From a bacterium (GTDB taxonomy: Bacteria; Patescibacteriota; Saccharimonadia; Saccharimonadales; Saccharimonadaceae), in the NCBI GenBank assembly GCA_020626475.1, contig JAHKZT010000034.1, forward strand, positions 1 to 7,085: 7,085 bases of DNA, written 5' to 3'. The position numbers were made by a program, and so were the translations under genes. The stretch's first letter is position 1. Every line of letters starts with the position of its first letter. This document shows, in pieces, positions 1 through 6,929 of this stretch. The notes beneath the pieces were generated by a model. The model was not told the DNA's origin, did not search any database, and worked only from the letters and a program-made list of their open reading frames with translations.

Positions 1-7
1 CAGCATC

Positions 8-1036
8 ATGAACAATGCGGAAACGATTGCCAAAGCAATCACGAATAGTCTGAATATCATCGAGCAAGAGCGCGAAAGAGAAATCATCTCTCGCCGCTTT
101 GGTCTCAACGGACACAAGGAAACACTTGAACAAATCGGTGAAATGTTATCGATTACAAGGGAGCGTGTTCGCCAGCTCGAAAAGGCTATTCTTATCCGTC
201 TTAGAATCGCCGCTGAAGAAGGCAAAATCAACGATCTCGCAGCCGCCGAAAAACTTATCATTCGCAACCTTACCGAAATGGGCCGCGTCGCCCGCGTCAA
301 CGATCTCGCAAGCAAAATTCTTGGCAAAGCACCAAACGCCACTCAGAAAGCACAGTTTAGTTTCTTAGGAGAAATCTCTCCAGCCCTCAGTATCGTAGCA
401 GAGAATGACAAATATCATTCCGCAATCGGCATCGCCGAATATGGCAGCGAAAAAGAAATCCGCACCAAAACCGATGAAATCGTCAGCATTATCAAAGCCA
501 ACAAGGCTCCAATGACGATTGACGACCTCGACGAAAAGCTCAACTACGAACACCCGAGCCATATCGAAGCAATCGCTCACGTCAGTAAGCTTCTCTCTAC
601 CCTTAACGGTCAGTGGGGTCTCGCAAAATGGCCAACCGTTAACCCGAAGAACATTCGCGACAAAATCTTCGTCGTTCTCGAAAAACGCAAAGAGCCAATG
701 CACTTCAACGATATCGCAAAAGCAATCAGCTCTTCCGATTTCAAGCGCAAAGATGTAACCGTTCAAGCAATTCACAACGAGCTTATCAAGGACTCTCGTT
801 TCGTTCTTATTGGCCGCGGTATCTATGCACTAGATAAATGGGGCTACAGCAAGGGCACCGTCGCAGATATCATTACGAAGATTCTTAAGAAAGCTGGCGA
901 CGAAGGCCTGAGCCGCAAAGACATCGTCAAGCAGGTTCTCAAAGAACGCAAAGTTAAGGAAACTACCGTTCTTCTCAATCTTCAGAACAAAGATCTTTAC
1001 GCTCGCGTTGGTAAAGATCGCTACAAACTAGCCTAA
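8..1036 (+). CDS. Sigma-70 region 4 / multi-winged-helix DNA-binding protein with a HARE-HTH-like domain
   Basis: Probable transcription regulator acting on DNA or RNA polymerase in the cytoplasm. Residues about 18-67 match sigma-70 region 4: the R-E-R-E-I-I-S-R-R-F-G-L stretch, then T-L-E-Q-I-G and the recognition helix T-R-E-R-V-R-Q-L-E. That helix is the part of a sigma factor that reads the -35 box. No region 2 or 3 is present, so this is not a complete sigma factor. The rest looks like successive winged-helix units at about 78-143, 150-211, 214-280 and 281-342. The 214-280 unit, with F-N-D-I-A-K-A-I and a closing G-R-G-I-Y-A-L, resembles HARE-HTH as found in the RNA polymerase delta subunit. 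The frame stays open for the two codons before the ATG up to the window edge, so the start could lie further upstream, although the ATG gives a normal distance to region 4. No Shine-Dalgarno sequence is visible in the 7 bases available. Domain class is fairly sure; the exact role is unknown. Confidence 0.85.
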   Translation: MNNAETIAKAITNSLNIIEQEREREIISRRFGLNGHKETLEQIGEMLSITRERVRQLEKAILIRLRIAAEEGKINDLAAAEKLIIRNLTEMGRVARVNDLASKILGKAPNATQKAQFSFLGEISPALSIVAENDKYHSAIGIAEYGSEKEIRTKTDEIVSIIKANKAPMTIDDLDEKLNYEHPSHIEAIAHVSKLLSTLNGQWGLAKWPTVNPKNIRDKIFVVLEKRKEPMHFNDIAKAISSSDFKRKDVTVQAIHNELIKDSRFVLIGRGIYALDKWGYSKGTVADIITKILKKAGDEGLSRKDIVKQVLKERKVKETTVLLNLQNKDLYARVGKDRYKLA

Positions 1037-1062
1037 AGGACTAAAGAGCAATCAATAAAAAA

Positions 1063-1085
1063 CCGTCCATCAAGGGCGGATTTTT
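1063..1085 (+). terminator. Intrinsic terminator after the sigma-4/winged-helix gene, possibly bidirectional
   Basis: A 6-bp stem CCGTCC (1063-1068) / GGGCGG (1074-1079) with loop ATCAA is followed by A and five Ts (1081-1085), 26 bases after the stop codon. On the plus strand all six pairs form, one being U-G. On the minus strand that pair becomes a C-A mismatch, but the stem is directly followed by six Ts (complement of 1057-1062), so it may also stop the convergent glycosyltransferase operon, which ends at 1095. Confidence 0.8.
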
Positions 1086-1094
1086 GTTGCACTT

Positions 1095-2186
1095 TTAAGC
1101 CTCGTCGTAAGCCTTTTCTAATGCTTTTACAGTATTTTCGATTGCATATTCTTGAACCTTAGCGTTCTTAATAGCATCGCCACGTTTATCGGCCACTGCA
1201 ATAATTTTACTCGTCCAATTATCTTCTAGCGGCAAAAACTCAGCGGTATCTAGCAACTTGGTTTCTTTGGGGACATTACTACTAAATAGACACTTCAATC
1301 CGCTCGCCTGCGCTTCGATGCCAACCGTCGGCACGCCCTCAAAAAGGGAAGGCAAGATAAAGATATCCGCCATCGAATAAAAACGCTCCATATTATCTTG
1401 TGCCGGTAGTAGCATTACAGACTTTTCGAGACGTTCACTCGCAATCTTGTCTTCCAAATTCTGGCGCAAAGAACCTTCGCCAATAATTACCAGTTTCGCT
1501 GTCTTATTTTTGCGCACGTAATCGCCAAAAATATCAATCAAATGTTCCTGATTCTTCTGCTCTTCAAAACGTCCAACATTCAACAAGACTACCGCATCGT
1601 CATCAACCCCAAGCTTCGCGCGCATCATCTTGCGCGTATTAGAATTGTAGCGGAATCTCTGAATGTCAATACCGTTATGAATTACGCGAAATTCTTGCTT
1701 CGCACCATACAAAAATCTACCAGCATCTTCGCCGCAAGCTAAGCGCATCGTAGCTTCGCGATTAATCTGGCGACGAAAAACATTACTGCAAGCCTTCAAG
1801 AGCGGCTTCTTGAGGTTTGAATTATTCGTATTATGCGAGTGCGAAATGCGTTTCTTTACACCAGCATTACGCGCCGCTCGAAGAGTAATTGCCGACATGA
1901 AATCAATGTGACTATGAATCGCATCATAACCGCCCTCACGCAAGACCTTTTCAACGTCTTTAATAAATTTAATCGGCTTTTTGAAACGATTATCTTCAAT
2001 CTGAATAATCTTCACGCCAAGCGTCTTGAGCTCATCTTCGTAGACATATTTTTTGCCATCACGCGGAGCAAGAAAAGTTAAAATATCGCACTGATATTTT
2101 TCGCGATCAATATTTCGCAAAGAATTCATAATATACGACTCAGCGCCGCCACGATCCATACCGCCAATTACGTGCAAAATTTTCAT
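1095..2186 (-). CDS. GT4-family glycosyltransferase, EpsF/CapH-like
   Basis: Retaining GT-B fold glycosyltransferase that moves a sugar from a nucleotide-sugar donor to a growing surface polysaccharide or glycolipid at the inner face of the membrane. The 363 residues are a normal full length. The N-terminal Rossmann half carries the glycine-rich acceptor loop G-G-A-E (13-16) and H-S-H (91-93); S-H-S-H-N (115-119) is typical of the CapH/EpsF-like subgroup. The C-terminal donor half has N-V-G-R-F...K-N (204-212) for phosphate binding, G-E-G (236-238), and the E-x7-E motif E283-G-V-P-T-V-G-I-E291, which holds the donor nucleotide sugar. It is the second gene of a minus-strand operon; its ATG overlaps the upstream TGA by 4 bp (ATGA) and has a strong Shine-Dalgarno sequence, fixing the start. 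Family is sure; donor, acceptor and linkage cannot be read from the sequence. Confidence 0.92.
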   Translation of the reverse strand: MKILHVIGGMDRGGAESYIMNSLRNIDREKYQCDILTFLAPRDGKKYVYEDELKTLGVKIIQIEDNRFKKPIKFIKDVEKVLREGGYDAIHSHIDFMSAITLRAARNAGVKKRISHSHNTNNSNLKKPLLKACSNVFRRQINREATMRLACGEDAGRFLYGAKQEFRVIHNGIDIQRFRYNSNTRKMMRAKLGVDDDAVVLLNVGRFEEQKNQEHLIDIFGDYVRKNKTAKLVIIGEGSLRQNLEDKIASERLEKSVMLLPAQDNMERFYSMADIFILPSLFEGVPTVGIEAQASGLKCLFSSNVPKETKLLDTAEFLPLEDNWTSKIIAVADKRGDAIKNAKVQEYAIENTVKALEKAYDEA

Positions 2187-3313
2187 CCCAAAATCTCCTT
2201 ATAAATCTCGCGCATTTCCGAAAGGGAATTATGCATACTATAACGCTCCGGAAAATCTAAATGATATTTTTCTGGATTCGAAAAAGCGTCCTGCATTTTA
2301 ATCGTCAACATATTTGTATCATCGAGCGCAAAAAGATATTTCTTCTTGCCATCCACAATATCGCGATGTCCACGATTATCCGCAATCAAAATCGGTAGAC
2401 CACATAAAATTGCCTCCAAAACACCAAGGCCAAGCCCCTCACGTTTGCTCGCCGAAACACAAAGATTACAACTTTGAACGAGGGCCGCATAATTATCGCG
2501 AATATAACCAGGCATTATTACCTGTTTTTCGACACCGAGTTCTTTTGCGAGCGTGCGCGTTGCATCCATGAGCGGGCCCTGCCCCAAGAATAATAACTTT
2601 ACGTTCGGCCTTTTATGCATAATCGGAGCCGCCGCACGCACGAGCATTTCATGGTTCTTATTCGCAGTGTATTCAGCCAAATAAACCATGACGAAATCAT
2701 TTGCCGCAAGGCCGTATTTTTCGCGCGCCGCCTTTTGCTCGGCCTTCGTAGTTTTTCTGAATTTATTCGTATCTACGCCAGCACCGTCAATCATTTTGAC
2801 AGGGCATTCAAAATCATTTTTCGCTCGTTTGTAATCCTCACGATTAATCGTAATCAACAAATCCGTATCTTTTGCAAATTTTTTCTCGAGCGGATAATAC
2901 AAACGCCAATTCATTTTTGGCGCTCCGTCGTAAAAATGAAAACCATGGCAAGTATAAATAACTTTCACGCCTTTTTTATGCGCCGCTTTTGCCGCCCAAC
3001 GCGTCACAATTGAACCAACTGGTGTATGAGTATGAATTGCCTCATAGCCGCCCTCAGCGATGAGCTTCTTGAGCTGGTGATAAGCCTTCACGTGCTTATC
3101 GAAACGAAACGGATTGCGCGCAAAATCTATCTTAAAAACATTATCAGCATCATAAACCTCCTCCTCGCACATGCAGGCATAATCTACTTGCCATCCACCG
3201 ATATTTAAATCATCATATGGCGCTTCAAGTGTGCCGCGAAGCATGCGCATTAATGGGCGATTAAATTTGTGAAAATTCGCCGTGTGGGAAGTAAAAAGAA
3301 TCTTACGTTTCAT
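2183..3313 (-). CDS. GT4-family glycosyltransferase, EpsD/CapM-like
   Basis: Second GT-B, GT4-family glycosyltransferase, expected to add a sugar during surface glycan or capsule assembly at the cytoplasmic membrane face. The 376 residues are full length. Subgroup marks are H-T-H-T-P-V-G (94-100), Y-T-C-H-G-F-H-F (120-127) and the L-L-I-T-I-N-R-E-D-Y segment (152-161), as in EpsD/CapM-type enzymes. The donor half shows L-A-E-Y-T-A-N-K-N (212-220), G-Q-G (244-246) and E292-G-L-G-L-G-V-L-E300 as the E-x7-E motif. The start is well fixed: an in-frame TAA lies only two codons upstream (3319-3317), so no longer start is possible. There is no properly spaced Shine-Dalgarno sequence; AAGAG abuts the ATG. 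It is the first gene of a two-gene operon divergent from the TraG-like ATPase. Sugar specificity is unknown. Confidence 0.92.
   Translation of the reverse strand: MKRKILFTSHTANFHKFNRPLMRMLRGTLEAPYDDLNIGGWQVDYACMCEEEVYDADNVFKIDFARNPFRFDKHVKAYHQLKKLIAEGGYEAIHTHTPVGSIVTRWAAKAAHKKGVKVIYTCHGFHFYDGAPKMNWRLYYPLEKKFAKDTDLLITINREDYKRAKNDFECPVKMIDGAGVDTNKFRKTTKAEQKAAREKYGLAANDFVMVYLAEYTANKNHEMLVRAAAPIMHKRPNVKLLFLGQGPLMDATRTLAKELGVEKQVIMPGYIRDNYAALVQSCNLCVSASKREGLGLGVLEAILCGLPILIADNRGHRDIVDGKKKYLFALDDTNMLTIKMQDAFSNPEKYHLDFPERYSMHNSLSEMREIYKEILG
2195..2200 (-). promoter_or_regulatory. Ribosome binding site of the second glycosyltransferase gene
   Basis: On the minus strand AAGGAG lies 8 bases before the ATG at 2186-2184, inside the last codons of the upstream gene. 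With the ATGA overlap it supports translational coupling of the pair and decides the start. Confidence 0.85.
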
Positions 3314-3321
3314 CTCTTAAA

Positions 3322-3351
3322 ATTATATCATTTTTATACCGTCTATGCTAA
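3322..3351 (-). promoter_or_regulatory. Extended -10 promoter of the glycosyltransferase operon
   Basis: Read on the minus strand, TATAAT (3327-3322) is a perfect -10 box preceded by TG plus one base (3330-3328), an extended -10. A 4/6 -35 candidate TTAGCA (3351-3346) lies 18 bp upstream. Only 8 bases separate the -10 box from the ATG, so transcription should begin within about two bases of the start codon, giving an essentially leaderless mRNA. A second possible -10, TATAAA (3338-3333), would give a leader of roughly 13 bases that still lacks a Shine-Dalgarno sequence. Confidence 0.65.
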
Positions 3352-3354
3352 AAT
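3346..3354 (+). promoter_or_regulatory. Extended -10 promoter of the TraG-like ATPase / phosphodiesterase operon
   Basis: TGC followed by TAAAAT (3349-3354) is an extended -10 element, 5/6 to the consensus box. Six bases later comes the ATG at 3361, so the predicted +1 is the A of the start codon. No good -35 box is visible at 16-18 bp, which extended -10 promoters tolerate. The element overlaps the -35 candidate of the divergent promoter. Confidence 0.6.
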
Positions 3355-3360
3355 ATAGCC

Positions 3361-6204
3361 ATGGAGCACATTATTCATTTTCTTGCTACGCCGATCGTCT
3401 GGATAACTATTGTTGCAGTACTCGGCTTCCTCACTTATAGAAACTACAAAAAGATCAATCGACTCAAAGTTTTGAACGTCGATTCAGTTCTTTTGATGCT
3501 CGAAATTCCAAAGGATAACGACAAAAAAGAGCTCAGCGCCGAACAGCTTTTTGCTTCGCTTCACGGCATCCTTCGCGACGCAAACGAGCTCAAACATTCC
3601 GGTGGCGTCCAGGAACATTTAAGTTTCGAGATCGCATCTACTGGCAACCAGATTCGTTTCTTCGTCTGGGTACCAAAAGTTCTTCAAAGCTTCGTCGAAG
3701 GCCAGATTTATTCGCAGTATCCTAGCGTCCAAATCTATCGCATGAAAGAAGATTATGCGGACCGCCGCGACAAATATCCAGTCGCCTACAGTTCTGAAAT
3801 TTCACTTATCTACGACGATGCGTTGCCAATTAAGACCTTCGAATCATTTGAGGTCGACCCGCTCGCCGGCATCACCGGTACACTCGCAAAGCTCAACCCA
3901 AACGGCGGAGAAGAGCTCTGGATTCAGATTCTTACTCGCCCAGTCGCCGACGATTGGCACACAAAAACCGATAAATGGATTCAAAAAATCAAAGCTGGCA
4001 AGACCTTGAGCTTTGGCAGTATTGACTTTGCCTGGTTCGCACAAATTCTCGCCGCATTATGGCGCCCGCCAGAGGGCGGTACTGGCTCCGACGTAAAAGT
4101 CGAACTATCTGAGCGCGCCAAGACGCAAGTCGCAAAGGCAGAAGAGAAAGCAACAAAACTTGGCTACGAAGTTAAAATCCGCCTCGCTTACGTTGGTGAA
4201 AATGAAGTAAATGCGAAGCTAAACATGCAGGCCCTCGTCGGTACCTTCAAACAGTTCAACTCTACTAACCTCAATGGTTTCAAAATGAGTGGCGCTACTT
4301 TCGATAAAGCAGCTCTTAACGCCTACAAAGCTCGCCAATTTACCGACCATGGCTTTATTCTTAATATTTCCGAGCTCGCTAGCGTTTATCATCTCCCACA
4401 TACGAACGTCGAGACGCCAAACATCGTTTGGGCTTCCAGTAAAACCGCTGAACCACCAGCCAAGCTCCCAATGCTTACCGGCAACCCAAGCTACGATGAA
4501 AATATCTCCGCCTTTGGCCTTACCGATTTCCGCGGCATCAAACACCAGTTCGGCATGTATCGCCGCGACCGCTCTCGTCACGTCTACATTATCGGTCAGA
4601 CCGGTTCTGGTAAGTCTGGTCTTCTAACACTCTTTGCGCTTAGCGATATTTATCACAATCAAGGCTATTGTATTATCGACCCACACGGCGACCTCGCAAT
4701 GGATAACCTAAAGTTTATCCCAGAAAACCGCATCAAAGATGTCGTATATTTCAACCCGGCCGATACGCAATACCCAATGGCTTTCAATCCGCTCGAAGTC
4801 TACGACCCAGCTCGCAAGCCGAATATCTCCTCTGAAGTTATCGGCGTATTGAAGCGTATGTTTGGCGAATCTTGGGGTCCTCGCCTCGAGCACATTCTTC
4901 GCTATACCTTGCTTGCACTCCTTGACCGTCCGCAAACTACTATGCTCGATATCTCGCGTATGCTCACCGATAAGGAATTCCGCAAAGAAACCCTCACTTA
5001 TTGCCAAGACGTCACTGTTCTTCAGTTCTGGAAACAAGAGTTCGGATCTTGGGGCGATAAGCAGGTCACTGAATCTGTCGCACCTATCCTAAACAAGGTT
5101 GGTGCATTCACCGCAAACCCAATCATTCGCAATATTATCGGCCAGCCAAAGTCTAGCTTTGACGTGCGTAAAATTATGGACGAAGGCAAAATTCTCGTCG
5201 TCAACCTCTCCAAAGGTCTTATCGGCGAAGATAACGCCGCTATTCTCGGCGCCTTCCTCGTCACTAAGGTTCAGCTTGCCGCGATGAGCCGTAGCGATAT
5301 TCCAAATGTCGAAGATCGTCGCCCATTCTATCTCTATGTCGACGAGTTCCAAAACTTCGCTACCGATTCCTTCGCCGTTATTCTTTCTGAGGCGCGCAAA
5401 TACGGCCTCAACCTTACCGTCGCAAACCAGTACACGAGCCAGATGACCGAATCCGTCCGCGATGCCGTCTTTGGTAACGTCGGTACCACCATTAGTTTCC
5501 GCGTTTCCGCCGATGATGCGCCAATTCTTTCCAAACAGTTCGAGCCAGTCTTTGAGGCACAAGACCTCCTCAATCTCAATAACCGTCACTTCGTTCTTTC
5601 GATGATTATTAATGGCGAAAAAACTCCAGCTTTCTCCGCAACGACACTTAGTATCCCAAAACCGCCGAACGATCTTACACCACAAATTGTCCGCAATTCT
5701 CGCATGACCTATGCTCGCAACCGCGCAGAAGTCGAAAAAGAAATCAAGGACGCTATCGAAGCAGCAGAGAAGTGGAAGAAGAATCTCTCCGACTCCGGCC
5801 GCGAAGCCGGTGAACGCGGTTCCGAAAATCAAGGCAGCTCAGTAAAACACGAAAAGCCAGTCTTCCAATTCACGCCGCAAGCAGAGTTCCGCAAACAAAA
5901 AATCTCCCCATCTCAAGCTCAGGGCGAAAAGTCCGGACCAGGCCTAAAGGATCTCAGTGCACTCATTGCCGCCCAGCAATCTAGTCCAAACATTAAGTCT
6001 ACCGTCAAAGAAGATGAGCCTACCCAAGAGCCAGAAAAGCTAAAATCTACCCGCGGCGAAGACGACGAAGAAGGCCGTCAGGTAATTACGAGCGCAAAGA
6101 ACGGCCAAGCTAACGTTCATACAATCCAAAAGAAAGGCCGTAAGATTAGCTATCACAAACACAGTAACACAAACGACCGCGGCAACCGCCCGGTACAGAG
6201 GTAA
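3361..6204 (+). CDS. VirD4/TraG-like type IV secretion coupling ATPase, membrane-anchored
   Basis: Likely inner-membrane hexameric ATPase that feeds DNA or protein substrate into a type IV secretion-like channel. One N-terminal membrane segment (about residues 5-26) is followed by a large soluble domain (about 40-370) unlike that of classical VirD4 and seen in CPR homologues. The motor has Walker A G412-Q-T-G-S-G-K-S419 and D-P-H-G-D-L just after it. A helical insert at about 487-595 fits the all-alpha domain position. Walker B is Y-L-Y-V-D661-E662-F-Q-N-F, and Q690 in A-N-Q-Y-T-S-Q looks like the usual sensor glutamine. Residues about 782-947 form a hydrophilic, probably disordered tail with a coiled-coil-like start, an acidic cluster and a basic end. 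The start is fixed by an in-frame TAA at 3349-3351 and the lack of another Met until about residue 46. There is no Shine-Dalgarno sequence. Co-directional with the phosphodiesterase gene 2 bp downstream. HerA-type translocase is the alternative, but the insert and sensor region favour TraG/VirD4. Confidence 0.88.
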   Translation: MEHIIHFLATPIVWITIVAVLGFLTYRNYKKINRLKVLNVDSVLLMLEIPKDNDKKELSAEQLFASLHGILRDANELKHSGGVQEHLSFEIASTGNQIRFFVWVPKVLQSFVEGQIYSQYPSVQIYRMKEDYADRRDKYPVAYSSEISLIYDDALPIKTFESFEVDPLAGITGTLAKLNPNGGEELWIQILTRPVADDWHTKTDKWIQKIKAGKTLSFGSIDFAWFAQILAALWRPPEGGTGSDVKVELSERAKTQVAKAEEKATKLGYEVKIRLAYVGENEVNAKLNMQALVGTFKQFNSTNLNGFKMSGATFDKAALNAYKARQFTDHGFILNISELASVYHLPHTNVETPNIVWASSKTAEPPAKLPMLTGNPSYDENISAFGLTDFRGIKHQFGMYRRDRSRHVYIIGQTGSGKSGLLTLFALSDIYHNQGYCIIDPHGDLAMDNLKFIPENRIKDVVYFNPADTQYPMAFNPLEVYDPARKPNISSEVIGVLKRMFGESWGPRLEHILRYTLLALLDRPQTTMLDISRMLTDKEFRKETLTYCQDVTVLQFWKQEFGSWGDKQVTESVAPILNKVGAFTANPIIRNIIGQPKSSFDVRKIMDEGKILVVNLSKGLIGEDNAAILGAFLVTKVQLAAMSRSDIPNVEDRRPFYLYVDEFQNFATDSFAVILSEARKYGLNLTVANQYTSQMTESVRDAVFGNVGTTISFRVSADDAPILSKQFEPVFEAQDLLNLNNRHFVLSMIINGEKTPAFSATTLSIPKPPNDLTPQIVRNSRMTYARNRAEVEKEIKDAIEAAEKWKKNLSDSGREAGERGSENQGSSVKHEKPVFQFTPQAEFRKQKISPSQAQGEKSGPGLKDLSALIAAQQSSPNIKSTVKEDEPTQEPEKLKSTRGEDDEEGRQVITSAKNGQANVHTIQKKGRKISYHKHSNTNDRGNRPVQR
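6197..6201 (+). promoter_or_regulatory. Ribosome binding site of the phosphodiesterase gene
   Basis: AGAGG sits 5 bases before the ATG at 6207, within the last codons of the ATPase gene. It supports this start and coupled translation with the upstream gene. Confidence 0.7.
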
Positions 6205-6206
6205 AA

Positions 6207-6929
6207 ATGTCAAAAATCGATTATCTTCTACATTCACCAATCGCACATCGCGGCCTACATAATAAAACCGTACCAGAAAACTCTCTCACAGCCTTCCAGA
6301 AGGCCGTAGAAGGCCGTTTTCCGATCGAGTTGGATGTCCACATGATTAAAACCGGGGAAGTGGTCGTATTTCATGATGACAACCTCAAACGCATGTGCGG
6401 CATCGATAAGGAAATCGCAGAATGCAGTTTTACTGAGATTCGTGAAATGTACCTCAAACATACTCGCGAACGTATCCCGTTACTATCTGAAGTACTAGCC
6501 GTAATTAATGGCAAAGTGCCACTATTAATCGAGTTAAAGTATGACCAACCAGCAGGGAAGTTAGAAGCTGCAGTCGTCGAGGCTTTAAAGAGCTATAAAG
6601 GGAAGTATGCCCTACAAAGCTTTAGTCCCCTCTCTTTGCGTTGGCTTAAAAAGAATGCGCCAGATATTCCGCGCGGACAACTCTCCAGCGATTTTAAAAG
6701 CAGTAAAGAGGTATCCACGATCGCTAAACCGGCCCTCAAAAACCTCTGGTTCTCCCCTATCAACAAGCCAGATTTTATCTCCTACGATATCCACGCTTTG
6801 CCAAATAAACGCGTCGAAAAATTCCGCGCCCAGGGCGTACCAGTCTTAGGCTGGACCGTCAAAAAAGTCACAGAGTCTCAGGAAGCCCTTAGACACTGCG
6901 ACAATATTATCTGCGAAGATATTCTTTAG
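6207..6929 (+). CDS. Glycerophosphodiester phosphodiesterase (GDPD family)
   Basis: Hydrolyses glycerophosphodiesters, the deacylated forms of phospholipids, to glycerol-3-phosphate and an alcohol, using a divalent metal. The 240 residues form a compact TIM barrel of usual bacterial length. Visible active-site residues are H14-R15-G16 and P23-E24-N25 at the start, metal ligands E41-L-D43, the second catalytic histidine in F-H56-D-D, and E109-L-K111. The C-terminal V-L-G-W-T-V and N-I-I-C-E-D segments are the usual last strands of the barrel. No signal peptide or membrane segment is seen, so it should work in the cytoplasm on imported or internal substrate. It follows the ATPase gene by 2 bp with its own ribosome binding site, so it is very likely co-transcribed. 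Two intrinsic terminators follow. Reaction class is sure; the natural substrate (glycerophosphocholine, -ethanolamine, -glycerol or another) is not shown. Confidence 0.92.
   Translation: MSKIDYLLHSPIAHRGLHNKTVPENSLTAFQKAVEGRFPIELDVHMIKTGEVVVFHDDNLKRMCGIDKEIAECSFTEIREMYLKHTRERIPLLSEVLAVINGKVPLLIELKYDQPAGKLEAAVVEALKSYKGKYALQSFSPLSLRWLKKNAPDIPRGQLSSDFKSSKEVSTIAKPALKNLWFSPINKPDFISYDIHALPNKRVEKFRAQGVPVLGWTVKKVTESQEALRHCDNIICEDIL
6298..6317 (+). repeat. Tandem duplication of a 10-bp unit inside the phosphodiesterase gene
   Basis: AGAAGGCCGT occurs twice with no gap (6298-6307 and 6308-6317). The unit is not a multiple of three, so the copies are read in different frames and encode different residues (about 31-37). 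The reading frame and catalytic motifs on both sides are intact. It may be chance. Confidence 0.5.

Noticed and set aside
365..775. A 136-codon minus-strand open frame within the sigma-4/winged-helix gene
   Set aside because: Fully inside a gene with recognisable domains; the F/V/D-rich translation is what the opposite strand of Lys/Glu/Ile-rich codons gives.
2183..2185. TGA at the end of the first glycosyltransferase gene read as glycine (code 25, as in Gracilibacteria and SR1)
   Set aside because: Read-through would add only four residues before a TAA, no gene has an internal in-frame TGA, and the ATGA overlap with a good Shine-Dalgarno sequence is a standard coupled junction.
3344..3359. 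CTAT...ATAG inverted repeat as an operator in the divergent promoter region
   Set aside because: Only four paired bases around an eight-base AT-rich spacer; expected by chance in such sequence.
4219..4581. A 120-codon minus-strand open frame in the ATPase gene
   Set aside because: Nested antisense frame with no motif or start signals.
5089..5832. A 247-codon open frame on the minus strand, antisense to the ATPase gene
   Set aside because: It runs opposite the well-conserved motor domain of a clear gene, its composition (F, W, C, D rich) is typical of an antisense shadow, it shows no known motif, and no promoter or ribosome binding site was found.
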